In this document: positions 8,704 through 16,676 of the stretch, piece by piece
Position numbering within the stretch: position 1 is the stretch's first letter
How the letters are laid out: each line of letters opens with the position of its first letter
Assembly (NCBI RefSeq): GCF_001913705.1
Contig: NZ_MKQD01000065.1
Location: 62,001-126,000, forward strand
Origin: Thalassotalea sp. PP2-459
GTDB taxonomy: Bacteria > Pseudomonadota > Gammaproteobacteria > Enterobacterales > Alteromonadaceae
Direction of reading: 5' to 3'
Length of the DNA: 64,000 nucleotides
Translations under genes and position numbers: made by a program
The notes under the pieces: generated by a model
What the model was told of the DNA's origin: nothing
Databases searched by the model: none
Seen by the model: only the letters and a program-made list of their open reading frames with translations

Positions 8704-10170
8704 TTAGTAGATAAGTACTAAAGAATCTAAAATACCTTGACCGCTATGAATGCCACCTTCATTTTCATTAGCTGGCTTGCTTCGAATTAGGTATCCAGCA
8801 TAACCATTCAGCTTTGTGACAGGTTTCCCATCAAAATAGGCTGTAAATAGGCCTATCTCACTAACTAAGTTATCTACTCTTATCGGTTTACTATCTCTTA
8901 TTGCAACTGTGGGTATGTCACGCTCATGGGGAAATAAACGCTGCATAAATGTCCATGCATCGTAATCTTGCGGTTTTAGTTGTTCTAATTTTTCACTGAT
9001 ATCATCACCAAAAATACAATGCCCGCCACCTTCTCCTTGGTTTTTGAGCACCCATTGCTGTTTAGTTGCTTGCGTGTTAAACCAAGCGATTGTTGCTTGG
9101 TTGAGTGGTTTCATTTCGGCAAAAACGCTTTTTACTAATGTTCCTTCTTCTAGTGTCAGCCCCCAGCGAGTATAATCTTGGGGTAACATCAAACTAAGTT
9201 GCATTTGCATGGCTTTACTTGTTGCTAACTGCTGGCCAAATGTCGCATTAACTGCCACACGGTGTTGTTCAATGAACAACCTTGTTTGACTTAATGATTG
9301 ACAACACATTTTTTCATCTTGCTCTGGTGTATAATAATCGTTGCACTGATAACCTGTTCGCAGATAGACCACATCAATTGCTCCAACCCCTGTTAACATC
9401 AACCGTTGATTTCTCCCTGTATAAAGTTCTTTGTGTAATTGCTTAAAAGTCCGCCTTACCGTTTGTAAACCAAGCTGTTGCAAAGCTACCTCTAGCAAAT
9501 GTTGGTCATAAACGTTGTCTTCATTTTCTTGGATCACCATTAAAAAGATTGGCTTTTGAGCTTTTTCTTCCTCAGCAAAAGAGGCTTTAACGCTGTTTGC
9601 CGCTGCTGAAATTCCGTAAGCTAGCTGCTCTAGGCCTTTATTATCTGCTGGCGTAAATTTATCTGTTTCTAACCACCGCTGATATACACCTGTCCATTGA
9701 CTATTAAGATATGCATGAAGCTCTGTCGCTCGTTGCCCAAAAGGTGCCATACCTGCGGCTATGCCATTGAACTCTATTACTTTTACTCCATGAGTTATAT
9801 CACTCATAAAGTCAGTGCGCATTAGTAGCAAAGGTTTTCTTGCGGGTTTAATTCGGTTATCAATTTTGCCATGCGCCTGTTGATGTAAAGAAAGAATACG
9901 TGCAAAAAATGCATCTGCTTTTGCCAGATCAGCAAGCGAAGTTTGTAAAAAATCATGATCTTCAGAGATGTTGTTGATCAATTTAGTCATAATTGGCGTT
10001 ATGTTACATAACCTTTCGAACACTTCATTATTCATTGCGATAGGAGCAATGCTCAATGGACAATGTTTGGCTGTATTATCAGCCTGACGAAATGCTACGC
10101 CATGCATAATTGCCCACTGAGTAATGTCGTCAATCATCTGTTGTGGAATTAAAGGATTGGCATTACTCAT
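8704..10170 (-). CDS. Glutathione synthetase, eukaryotic type
   Basis: A 488-residue ATP-grasp-superfamily enzyme of the eukaryotic glutathione synthetase type, predicted to join gamma-glutamylcysteine and glycine using ATP. Family landmarks are RTDFMSD and KVIEFNGIAAGM in the N-terminal part, VVYLRTGYQCNDYYT in the middle, the glycine-rich nucleotide loop VLKNQGEGGGHCIFGDD, VSEIGLFTAYF, and a C-terminal NENEGGIHSGQGILDS segment. Length matches the animal/plant enzyme (about 470-490), not the roughly 315-residue bacterial GshB. I chose the ATG at 10170 because AGGAG lies 8 bases upstream; an in-frame upstream ATG at 10215 lacks this. It is divergent from an ArsR regulator. Confidence 0.85.
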   Translation of the reverse strand: MSNANPLIPQQMIDDITQWAIMHGVAFRQADNTAKHCPLSIAPIAMNNEVFERLCNITPIMTKLINNISEDHDFLQTSLADLAKADAFFARILSLHQQAHGKIDNRIKPARKPLLLMRTDFMSDITHGVKVIEFNGIAAGMAPFGQRATELHAYLNSQWTGVYQRWLETDKFTPADNKGLEQLAYGISAAANSVKASFAEEEKAQKPIFLMVIQENEDNVYDQHLLEVALQQLGLQTVRRTFKQLHKELYTGRNQRLMLTGVGAIDVVYLRTGYQCNDYYTPEQDEKMCCQSLSQTRLFIEQHRVAVNATFGQQLATSKAMQMQLSLMLPQDYTRWGLTLEEGTLVKSVFAEMKPLNQATIAWFNTQATKQQWVLKNQGEGGGHCIFGDDISEKLEQLKPQDYDAWTFMQRLFPHERDIPTVAIRDSKPIRVDNLVSEIGLFTAYFDGKPVTKLNGYAGYLIRSKPANENEGGIHSGQGILDSLVLIY

Positions 10171-10549
10171 CTTGGTAACTCCTATTAAGGTTATTAAGTT
10201 ATTTAAAACAGACATGGATATAAGAAACTATCACCAGCGATTACCAATAGGGTTACAGCTAAAAATGCTGAAATTATTCGGTTGTTGAAAATAGACTATA
10301 ATTGCACGATTTCAGTGATACTTGCCCTTGCGCTACCAATAATTAATACCATTATTGCGTTAAGTCTCATACCGTTAACGCAATGGCCAAAAAGATAAAT
10401 ATGCTTAAAACATCAAGCGCCATATCTTGTGTGATATCGATAATATCGGCAATTATTCTATAATTCTAGTTTTGTCGAATTATAGGTTGGTTTGTATACT
10501 TGTCAATATATTTCTAGTAATATCGAAGTATAAATTCTTCGAAGAGACG
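10171..10549. other. Divergent promoter region between glutathione synthetase and ArsR genes
   Basis: This holds no gene. It contains a TATAAT hexamer at about 10300 and, closer to the ArsR gene, several AT-rich inverted repeats, of which the best is listed separately at 10458-10485. A long-frame start upstream of the ArsR gene (10427) is not supported by homology. Confidence 0.5.
10458..10485. promoter_or_regulatory. Inverted repeat, candidate ArsR-family operator
   Basis: CTATAATTC and GAATTATAG form a perfect 9-base inverted repeat with a 10-base spacer, about 65 bases upstream of the ArsR start codon. AT-rich imperfect palindromes of this kind are usual ArsR-family operators, so autoregulation is likely. 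Binding is inferred. Confidence 0.5.
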
Positions 10550-10843
10550 ATGATGAACATAGAAACCATAGCCAAAGCATTAAAAGAGCTAGGCCACCCA
10601 ACAAGATTAGCTGTTTTCAAACGATTGGTTAAAGCGGGTCGGCAAGGTATTCCGGTTGGGGTTGTTCAAGAAGAACTAAACGTGCCAGGGTCTACCTTAT
10701 CACATCATCTTTCTGGCTTAACATCTGCAGGATTGATTAAACAACGACGGGAAGGAAGAACGTTATTCTGTGTTGTTGAGTATGAAAAACTGCTTTCTGT
10801 AATTTCATTTTTACGAAATGAATGTTGTGCGGATGAGCAATAA
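10550..10843 (+). CDS. ArsR family transcriptional regulator
   Basis: A compact 97-residue winged-helix regulator. IAKALKELGHPTRLAVFKRLV opens the domain in two helices, PGSTLSHHLSGLTSAGLI is the recognition helix region, and KQRREGRTLFCVVEY is the wing. A Cys-Cys pair close to the C-terminus (NECCADEQ) resembles the CC ending of many arsenite- or thiol-responsive ArsR proteins, so a metalloid or reactive-sulfur signal is possible. No ars genes are next to it. I used the ATG at 10550 (with ATG 10553 as an alternative), since the long N-terminal extension in the same frame has no family support. Neighbouring glutathione synthetase suggests a redox-linked role, as inference. Confidence 0.85.
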   Translation: MMNIETIAKALKELGHPTRLAVFKRLVKAGRQGIPVGVVQEELNVPGSTLSHHLSGLTSAGLIKQRREGRTLFCVVEYEKLLSVISFLRNECCADEQ

Positions 10844-11109
10844 GGGGAAATATCAACAAAACAATCATAATTTTTTTGAATAATACGCGGGTTAGGTTCG
10901 CTATCACATGCTACTTAATAGGGTGATTTTTTTTCCTTGAAACATTTATCAAGTGAAATTGAAGGCGTTTAATACATTAATTTTTCAAAGGAGTTAGTTG
11001 TCTTATAAGCCATGCCTTTCATCGTGCTTCGCTATTTTTTTTTCGTTTTTTACGTTATGTTTTTCCGCTAATAAATGTTCTCTCATTCCGTTTTAATACA
11101 GGTACCCTT

Positions 11110-12882
11110 ATGAACTTTTGCTCACTTCAATACACGGTAGTGTTTATCTGCTTGCTTTTTGTTAGTGCATGTCAACTAACGCCGATAAAGCCTAGTGCTG
11201 ATGAACAATTTGAACACACCGTGCAACAGTTATTAGATCACCGTGCAGGCAAGGGGAAGTATCAGAGTAACGAAAAAGAAGAGCAAAAACGCTATTGGCC
11301 AGATTTGTCACCTGAATTTTTAGCAAAACAGTACGAACAACGTAAAAGTATTGCCGCTGTATTTGAGCAAATAGAGCAAGATGATCTGTCAGCTGAAAAT
11401 AGAATTAACTATGCGATCATCAAAGCGCAACTTGATAACAAAATTGCTCACTATCACTATAAATCGCATTATATTCCGTTTAAGTCTGAATCAGGGTTTC
11501 ATTCAAGTATCAATTTTACCGTTGATGCAACGGTATTTAAGAATAAAAAAGACATTGAACAATACATCAATAAGCTTGCAGCAATGCCAACATATTTTGA
11601 ACAAAATATTGATTGGATGCGAAAAGGTTTGGCTGAAGGGATCACGCAGCCTCAAGCCGTTTTAGTAGATTATGAGCATTCTATTTCAGCCTTTATCCCT
11701 GAAAAAGTTGAACAATCAGTGTTTTTAAAACCCTTTGCTACGAGTTCAACGTTGCTTGATGCTGAGTTTATTCAAGAACAACGTGAGCGCTTAGTCCACT
11801 TATTAACAACACAAATAATTCCTGCTTATGAAAACTATTATCAGTTTTTTACGCAAGAGTACTTGCCAAACGCCAGAAAAAATATTGCTGTTTCTTCAAC
11901 GCCTAATGGCCTTGCCTATTACAACAATCGGGTAAAACACTATACAACCACTGACATGAGTGCAGAAGAAATTCATCAGCTTGGTTTGCGTGAAGTCGCA
12001 CGTATTCGCTTGGAAATGGATGAAGTAATTGCCAAAACGGGTTTTGAAGGAACGTTTACTGAATTTACCCACTTTTTACGAACAGATCCGCAGTTTTACG
12101 CAAAAACGCCGTTAGCATTAATTAAAGAAGCGTCGTATCTTGCGAAGCAAATTGATGGCAAATTACCTTCATTATTTAAACATTTACCGCGTACACCCTA
12201 TGGTGTGGTGCCGGTTCCTGACAGTATCGCACCTAAATATACTACAGGACGATATATCAGCCCGCCAAATGATCGCCATTCAGGTTCATATTGGGTGAAT
12301 ACTTACGCATTAGATAAACGTCCATTGTATGTATTACCAGCGTTAACTTTACATGAAGGTGTGCCGGGGCATCATTTACAAATTTCCCTAAATAGTGAGT
12401 TAGATAATTTGCCTACGTATCGGCAACACGCCTATATTTCAGCCTTTGGTGAGGGCTGGGGTTTATATGCTGAATGGTTAGGTATTGAAGCAGGCATTTA
12501 TACTGATCATTACAGTAATTTTGGCCGATTGACATACGAAATGTGGCGAGCAGCGCGATTAGTGGTTGATACCGGTATGCATGTAAAAGGTTGGTCAAGA
12601 GCCCAAGCAATGGACTTTATGAGAGATAACACTGCGTTATCGTTACATAATGTTAAAACTGAAATAGATCGTTATATTTCATGGCCGGGTCAAGCGTTGT
12701 CATACAAAATAGGTGAAATCACAATTCGCAAATTACGCAAGCGAGCCGAAACTGAACTGGGTCTTGATTTTGATGTACGTGAATTTCATTATCAAATCTT
12801 AAAAAATGGTTCAGTACCTCTATATGTACTCGAAGCACAAATAGAGAAATATATTACTGAAGAATTAGCAGGAAAAGAGTAA
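11110..12882 (+). CDS. DUF885 family lipoprotein, putative metallopeptidase
   Basis: A 590-residue DUF885 protein. The N-terminus has a hydrophobic signal and a lipobox at VSAC (cysteine near residue 21), so it should be an envelope lipoprotein. The C-terminal half holds the family core: HEGVPGHHLQ at about residue 415, then FGEGWGLYAE at about 446. The histidines and glutamates of these motifs suggest a zinc-dependent peptidase, though activity is poorly characterised across the family. Length is normal for the family. It stands alone, with a 266-base gap upstream that contains no recognised gene. Confidence 0.85.
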   Translation: MNFCSLQYTVVFICLLFVSACQLTPIKPSADEQFEHTVQQLLDHRAGKGKYQSNEKEEQKRYWPDLSPEFLAKQYEQRKSIAAVFEQIEQDDLSAENRINYAIIKAQLDNKIAHYHYKSHYIPFKSESGFHSSINFTVDATVFKNKKDIEQYINKLAAMPTYFEQNIDWMRKGLAEGITQPQAVLVDYEHSISAFIPEKVEQSVFLKPFATSSTLLDAEFIQEQRERLVHLLTTQIIPAYENYYQFFTQEYLPNARKNIAVSSTPNGLAYYNNRVKHYTTTDMSAEEIHQLGLREVARIRLEMDEVIAKTGFEGTFTEFTHFLRTDPQFYAKTPLALIKEASYLAKQIDGKLPSLFKHLPRTPYGVVPVPDSIAPKYTTGRYISPPNDRHSGSYWVNTYALDKRPLYVLPALTLHEGVPGHHLQISLNSELDNLPTYRQHAYISAFGEGWGLYAEWLGIEAGIYTDHYSNFGRLTYEMWRAARLVVDTGMHVKGWSRAQAMDFMRDNTALSLHNVKTEIDRYISWPGQALSYKIGEITIRKLRKRAETELGLDFDVREFHYQILKNGSVPLYVLEAQIEKYITEELAGKE

Positions 12883-12893
12883 TCAATAGAACA

Positions 12894-12926
12894 GTGCGCT
12901 TAACGGGAAAGTGAGAGTAAGCGCAC
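12894..12926. terminator. Stem-loop between convergent DUF885 and FMN-reductase genes
   Basis: GTGCGCTTA and TAAGCGCAC form a 9-base perfect stem with a 15-base loop between the two convergent stop codons. No strong T-run follows on either strand, so it is a weak or possibly Rho-assisted bidirectional terminator. Confidence 0.45.
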
Positions 12927-12938
12927 ATTACCGCTAGT

Positions 12939-13478
12939 TTATATTGTTGCTTCGAATTTTTTTATGACGTTGCTAATGGCTTGATCTGTTTCTGGGTCAA
13001 ATTTTCCATCAGCATACTTGTCGTAAAATCCGCCTAAGCTATAGGTGTCCTTAACGTCACCGCCCCACCAAGGCATCAACTCTGCCATGTGTTTTAAGTT
13101 GGTTGCACCGCCGGTTGCGCCCGGAGATGTACTCATCAGTAATACGGGTTTTATTTTGTCACCAAAAAAGGGTTTTCCTGGCGTGGTTAAGCGAGAAAGC
13201 CAATCAATCACATTTTTTAAAAAGGCTGGCATTGAGCCGTTATGTTCAGGTGAAGCAATGACTAATGCATCATAATCAGACATCAACTCACGTAGTTGAA
13301 TTGCGCTATCAGGAAAGCCTTGTTCTTGAACATCTAAGCCGTATAAAGGCATTTCATATTCGTTAAGATCTATGATGGTTACTTCATGCGAGGTGAATTT
13401 CTCAGCTGCTAAAGTAACGAGTGTTTGGTTGATCGATTGACTGTGGTTACTGCCTGAAAATGCTAACACTTTTTTCAT
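12939..13478 (-). CDS. NADPH-dependent FMN reductase family protein
   Basis: A 179-residue flavodoxin-fold oxidoreductase. The FMN phosphate-binding loop SGSNHSQSINQTL is at residues 8-20, and the SPEHNGSMPAFLKNVIDWLSR segment, typical of NAD(P)H:FMN/quinone/chromate reductases, follows near residue 96. STSPGATGG further along completes the flavin site. It should be cytoplasmic and reduce quinones, azo compounds or free flavin; the exact substrate is unknown. It is divergent from a LysR regulator, with an inverted repeat near that gene, so it is a likely LysR target. Confidence 0.85.
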   Translation of the reverse strand: MKKVLAFSGSNHSQSINQTLVTLAAEKFTSHEVTIIDLNEYEMPLYGLDVQEQGFPDSAIQLRELMSDYDALVIASPEHNGSMPAFLKNVIDWLSRLTTPGKPFFGDKIKPVLLMSTSPGATGGATNLKHMAELMPWWGGDVKDTYSLGGFYDKYADGKFDPETDQAISNVIKKFEATI

Positions 13479-13579
13479 ACATACTTCCCCGTTGTGTTAT
13501 TAATGATGACGGCATATTTGCCAATAAAAGTTAAGTTAACGTTACTATACTGCGTTCTATTTAGTAGATAAACTTGGTT

Positions 13580-13602
13580 ATAGTGATAACATAGTTCACT
13601 AT
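13580..13602. promoter_or_regulatory. Inverted repeat, candidate LysR operator
   Basis: ATAGTGA and TCACTAT form a perfect 7-base inverted repeat with a 9-base spacer in the gap between the divergent FMN-reductase and LysR genes. The arrangement fits the interrupted-dyad sites of LysR regulators; binding is inferred. Confidence 0.55.
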
Positions 13603-13622
13603 AAGTAAATAATTGTGGTTGT

Positions 13623-14531
13623 ATGATGGATAAAATAAAAGCATTAACTGTTTTTAGGCGGGTGATAGAGTTAGGGAGTTTTAAAGCGGCTGCTGAAGAT
13701 TTGTTGTTATCAAAGGCTGCGATTAGTAAAAATATTAATCAACTAGAAGATTATCTACAGGCACCATTAATTCACCGTACCACTCGAAAAATGCATGTCA
13801 CTGAAAAAGGTAAACAGTATTATCATCAAGTGCGTAATATTTTAGATGAATTAAATACGGCTGATCTATCCATCATAGAATCCTCCAACCAGTTAAGGGG
13901 CTTAATTAAAGTAAGTGTTCCAATGTCGGCTGGCCTATTATTAATAAATCCCGCAGTGTGTGAATTTATGAAGGAACACCCTGAAATATCAGTAGAGCTA
14001 TTAATGAGTGATCAATATTTAGATTTGGTAGAACAGGGTCTAGATGTGGCTATTCGTGGCGGTGGACCGTTAAAAAGTTCAAGTTTAAAGTCGCGCAAAA
14101 TACATGGGCTTGATCTGGTGCTTTGTGCATCAGCAGAGTACGTGGATATTCATGGTCAACCTAGCGAACCAGAATCGCTTTATACACATAATTGTTTAAT
14201 GTATAGCTTGGCTTTATCGCCTCGACAATGGGTGTTTCGCCAAGATAATGAAGTTCGCACCATTGATTTACCGCCAAGTTCTTATGTGGTAAATAATGGC
14301 TTGGCATTGAAGCAAGCGGCAAGAGCTGGCCTTGGTATACTGTTAACACCCAAATTGTTTGTTGCAAAAGAGCTGCAAACAGGAGAGTTAGTCAAGCTAA
14401 TGCCAGATTGGCAAGCGGAAAAACACGCCTTATACGCCGTGTACCCTTTTCATAAAGAACAATCTAAAAATGTACGGACCTTTATCGATTTTATTATCAA
14501 ATATGTGACAAAAAACTGTGAGAATGCATGA
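13623..14531 (+). CDS. LysR family transcriptional regulator
   Basis: A 302-residue LysR regulator. The N-terminal helix-turn-helix is clear (FRRVIELGSFKAAAEDLLLSKAAISKNINQLEDYL), followed by the linker helix and a substrate-binding domain from about residue 90 (LIKVSVPMSAG, DVAIRGG, AARAGLGILLTP). It groups with the CrgA/PgrR-like subfamily whose members often control divergent oxidoreductases. The divergent FMN-reductase gene and the inverted repeat at 13580-13602 support that role here. The inducer is unknown. Confidence 0.9.
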   Translation: MMDKIKALTVFRRVIELGSFKAAAEDLLLSKAAISKNINQLEDYLQAPLIHRTTRKMHVTEKGKQYYHQVRNILDELNTADLSIIESSNQLRGLIKVSVPMSAGLLLINPAVCEFMKEHPEISVELLMSDQYLDLVEQGLDVAIRGGGPLKSSSLKSRKIHGLDLVLCASAEYVDIHGQPSEPESLYTHNCLMYSLALSPRQWVFRQDNEVRTIDLPPSSYVVNNGLALKQAARAGLGILLTPKLFVAKELQTGELVKLMPDWQAEKHALYAVYPFHKEQSKNVRTFIDFIIKYVTKNCENA

Positions 14532-14615
14532 CGTGAATAGAAAGGTTTTCATTGTATTATTAGCATGGCTAAGAACGTTGTTTTGAGCAATAAATGAATG
14601 TGTTGTCGGTATTTA

Positions 14616-15218
14616 TTAAAACAGCTTATCTAAGTCAGCTTTGGCTTGACGGATTTTGCTAAAAGTATCAGCACAGCCACCTTTGTCAGGGTGATATTTT
14701 TTAGCGAGTTTAAGGTATTGAGCTTTAATCGTTTTTTTGTCTGCATCTATGGGTAGGCACAAAATTTCGAATGCCTCTTTTTTAGTGTCATGTGCGAGGT
14801 ATTTTTGCCAAAAGCTTTTGATCATGTCGCTTATTTCGTGTTCCTGCGTTTTAAAATAATGTTGTGGGTTTAAGTAATAGCTTGCCAGCGGGTCTGTTGT
14901 TTCAGGTGTGTTTTTGGCTGGGTGCTCATCCGGTATTGTTTTGTTTATGACGACTCTTTCTATACGAACAGATTCAATAAAAAGCTGATATTTTTGTGTC
15001 GTTTTATAATGCGCTTTTAAGTGATAAAGGGCGTGCATACAAAGAAAGTGCGCGCTGAATAAATCTTTGTATTCAGCTAATGAAAAACGGTTAAAAGGTG
15101 CGATATTCTTGTCAGTTAAATGTTTGATAATGTCATATTCATTGGAAACAGGAGAAACACTGAAATAATGCTCAAGTTCATGAAATATTGGTGTTAAGTA
15201 TGGATTTAACGTGCGCAT
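14616..15218 (-). CDS. DnaJ-related protein with C-terminal J domain
   Basis: A 200-residue co-chaperone-like protein. Residues 1-130 match the layout of the DNAJ_related N-terminal domain found in gammaproteobacteria (NPYLTPIFHELEHYF, YDIIKHLTDKNIAPF, FLCMHALYHL). The J domain is at the C-terminus, with the essential HPD in AKKYHPDKGG near residue 175. The HPD motif should allow it to stimulate the ATPase of DnaK-type chaperones. There is no zinc-finger or substrate domain of classical DnaJ. The specific client is unknown. Confidence 0.85.
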   Translation of the reverse strand: MRTLNPYLTPIFHELEHYFSVSPVSNEYDIIKHLTDKNIAPFNRFSLAEYKDLFSAHFLCMHALYHLKAHYKTTQKYQLFIESVRIERVVINKTIPDEHPAKNTPETTDPLASYYLNPQHYFKTQEHEISDMIKSFWQKYLAHDTKKEAFEILCLPIDADKKTIKAQYLKLAKKYHPDKGGCADTFSKIRQAKADLDKLF

Positions 15219-15565
15219 TTCGTGTACCAGTTATTCATGTAGAGTCCATCATACATTAACGGACTTTGTCTTTAAAATTCAAATAAATATCAAATGATCG
15301 ATTTCAATCATGTATAGCAAAGCAGCTTTTAGCGCTGTATGCGTAAAGGTATTTAACGCTACTATTTAATGGAGCAATTATCGGTAAATGAGAAGAAAGG
15401 TATTAACATACTCTAATAAAAGCTGTTGAATCATGATTTTTTATCGCAAACGTTGCAAATTACACTACACTTTGGTGTTAAAGAGGTCGTTTTAAAACGT
15501 AATTCTCTTAACCTACTAACCGGCTAATTGTTGTGTAATTAGCGTTAACATTAAATGGACTTTTT
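15219..15565. other. Divergent intergenic region
   Basis: This separates the DnaJ-related gene and the DUF900-type hydrolase, which are transcribed away from each other, so it should hold both promoters. No gene, RNA or strong repeat was recognised. Confidence 0.4.
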
Positions 15566-16546
15566 ATGTTATTTGCAACGAATAGAACACCGAAAGAATC
15601 AGCAAGGAGTCGTAAAGGGCGAAAAATATCTTTCCCACCGCAAAAAACACGCACTAGCTTAGATATGTATTTTTGCCAACGCCTTGGTGAACATGACTAC
15701 CGAGAAATAGGCAGTCCAGCATTTTTTCAATACCTTAAAAACCTTCCCAACACTATGCAAGTATTGTTGTACATACATGGTTTCAACAATACACCTGAAC
15801 CTGATATCTTCCCCAATGCTTTACGCTTACAGCAGTTAATAAATCAACAATATGGAGATGAGTTTGCCTTAGTTGTACCACTTATTTGGCCATGTGATGA
15901 TGATGCCTTTTATGCATTCATTGACGATTACTGGGATGATCAAAGAGCGGCAGATGCCAGTGGTTTAGCCTTTGCGCGAATGTTGGCAAAGTTTGATAAC
16001 TGGCGCACTCAAGAAGCAAGTAAAGAAAACCCTTGTACACGAAGAATTAACATTCTTGCCCATTCTATGGGGAACCGAGTGTTGCGAAACGCGATAGCTT
16101 CATGGGGAAAATACGACCACTGTGGCCAGGTGCCTAAACTGTTTAGAAATATTTTCATGGTCGCGGCAGATGTGGTTAATCATTGCTTAGAACCTAACAA
16201 TAATGGTGTACTAATTCCACAATCGGCTAGAAATGTCATTGTGTATTTTGCCAATGATGACTTAGCCATGCCCGCGAGTAAATTAAGCAACCTTAGGCAT
16301 AGAACCGTCTCTGCTCGTTTAGGTATGACAGGGCCAGAAGATTTAACCAAGGTGGCCAAAAATGTCTATGAGGTTGATTGCGATAGTTTTAATAACCGGT
16401 TTGATATGCCAAAAGGTCATTCTTATTTCCTGAATAGTCAGGCGCAGGTGAGCCCTGCCTTAGTACATATGTTATCAGCTATGGTAGACGGTAGGGTAAA
16501 ACCTGCGAAAAGAAGTCACATATTACCTTACCTATTAGATAACTGA
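15566..16546 (+). CDS. Alpha/beta hydrolase, DUF900 type
   Basis: A 326-residue alpha/beta-hydrolase of the DUF900 (esterase/lipase superfamily) kind. The oxyanion-region motif LLYIHGFNN lies at about residues 67-75, and the nucleophile elbow is AHSMGN with Ser at about residue 168. A late His (KGHSY, near residue 293) could complete the triad. No signal peptide is seen, so it is probably cytoplasmic. The substrate is unknown. It appears to be a single-gene unit. Confidence 0.8.
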   Translation: MLFATNRTPKESARSRKGRKISFPPQKTRTSLDMYFCQRLGEHDYREIGSPAFFQYLKNLPNTMQVLLYIHGFNNTPEPDIFPNALRLQQLINQQYGDEFALVVPLIWPCDDDAFYAFIDDYWDDQRAADASGLAFARMLAKFDNWRTQEASKENPCTRRINILAHSMGNRVLRNAIASWGKYDHCGQVPKLFRNIFMVAADVVNHCLEPNNNGVLIPQSARNVIVYFANDDLAMPASKLSNLRHRTVSARLGMTGPEDLTKVAKNVYEVDCDSFNNRFDMPKGHSYFLNSQAQVSPALVHMLSAMVDGRVKPAKRSHILPYLLDN

Positions 16547-16676
16547 GTGGTTTTATAGTGAGGATGATTTCAAACAACGTATTGCAGAATATAGGGTTTA
16601 TCTTGTTTATTATACTCACCTATTAATGTGCTATACCTAGTTAACATTTAACAAGAAAATTAATAACGATCATCAT

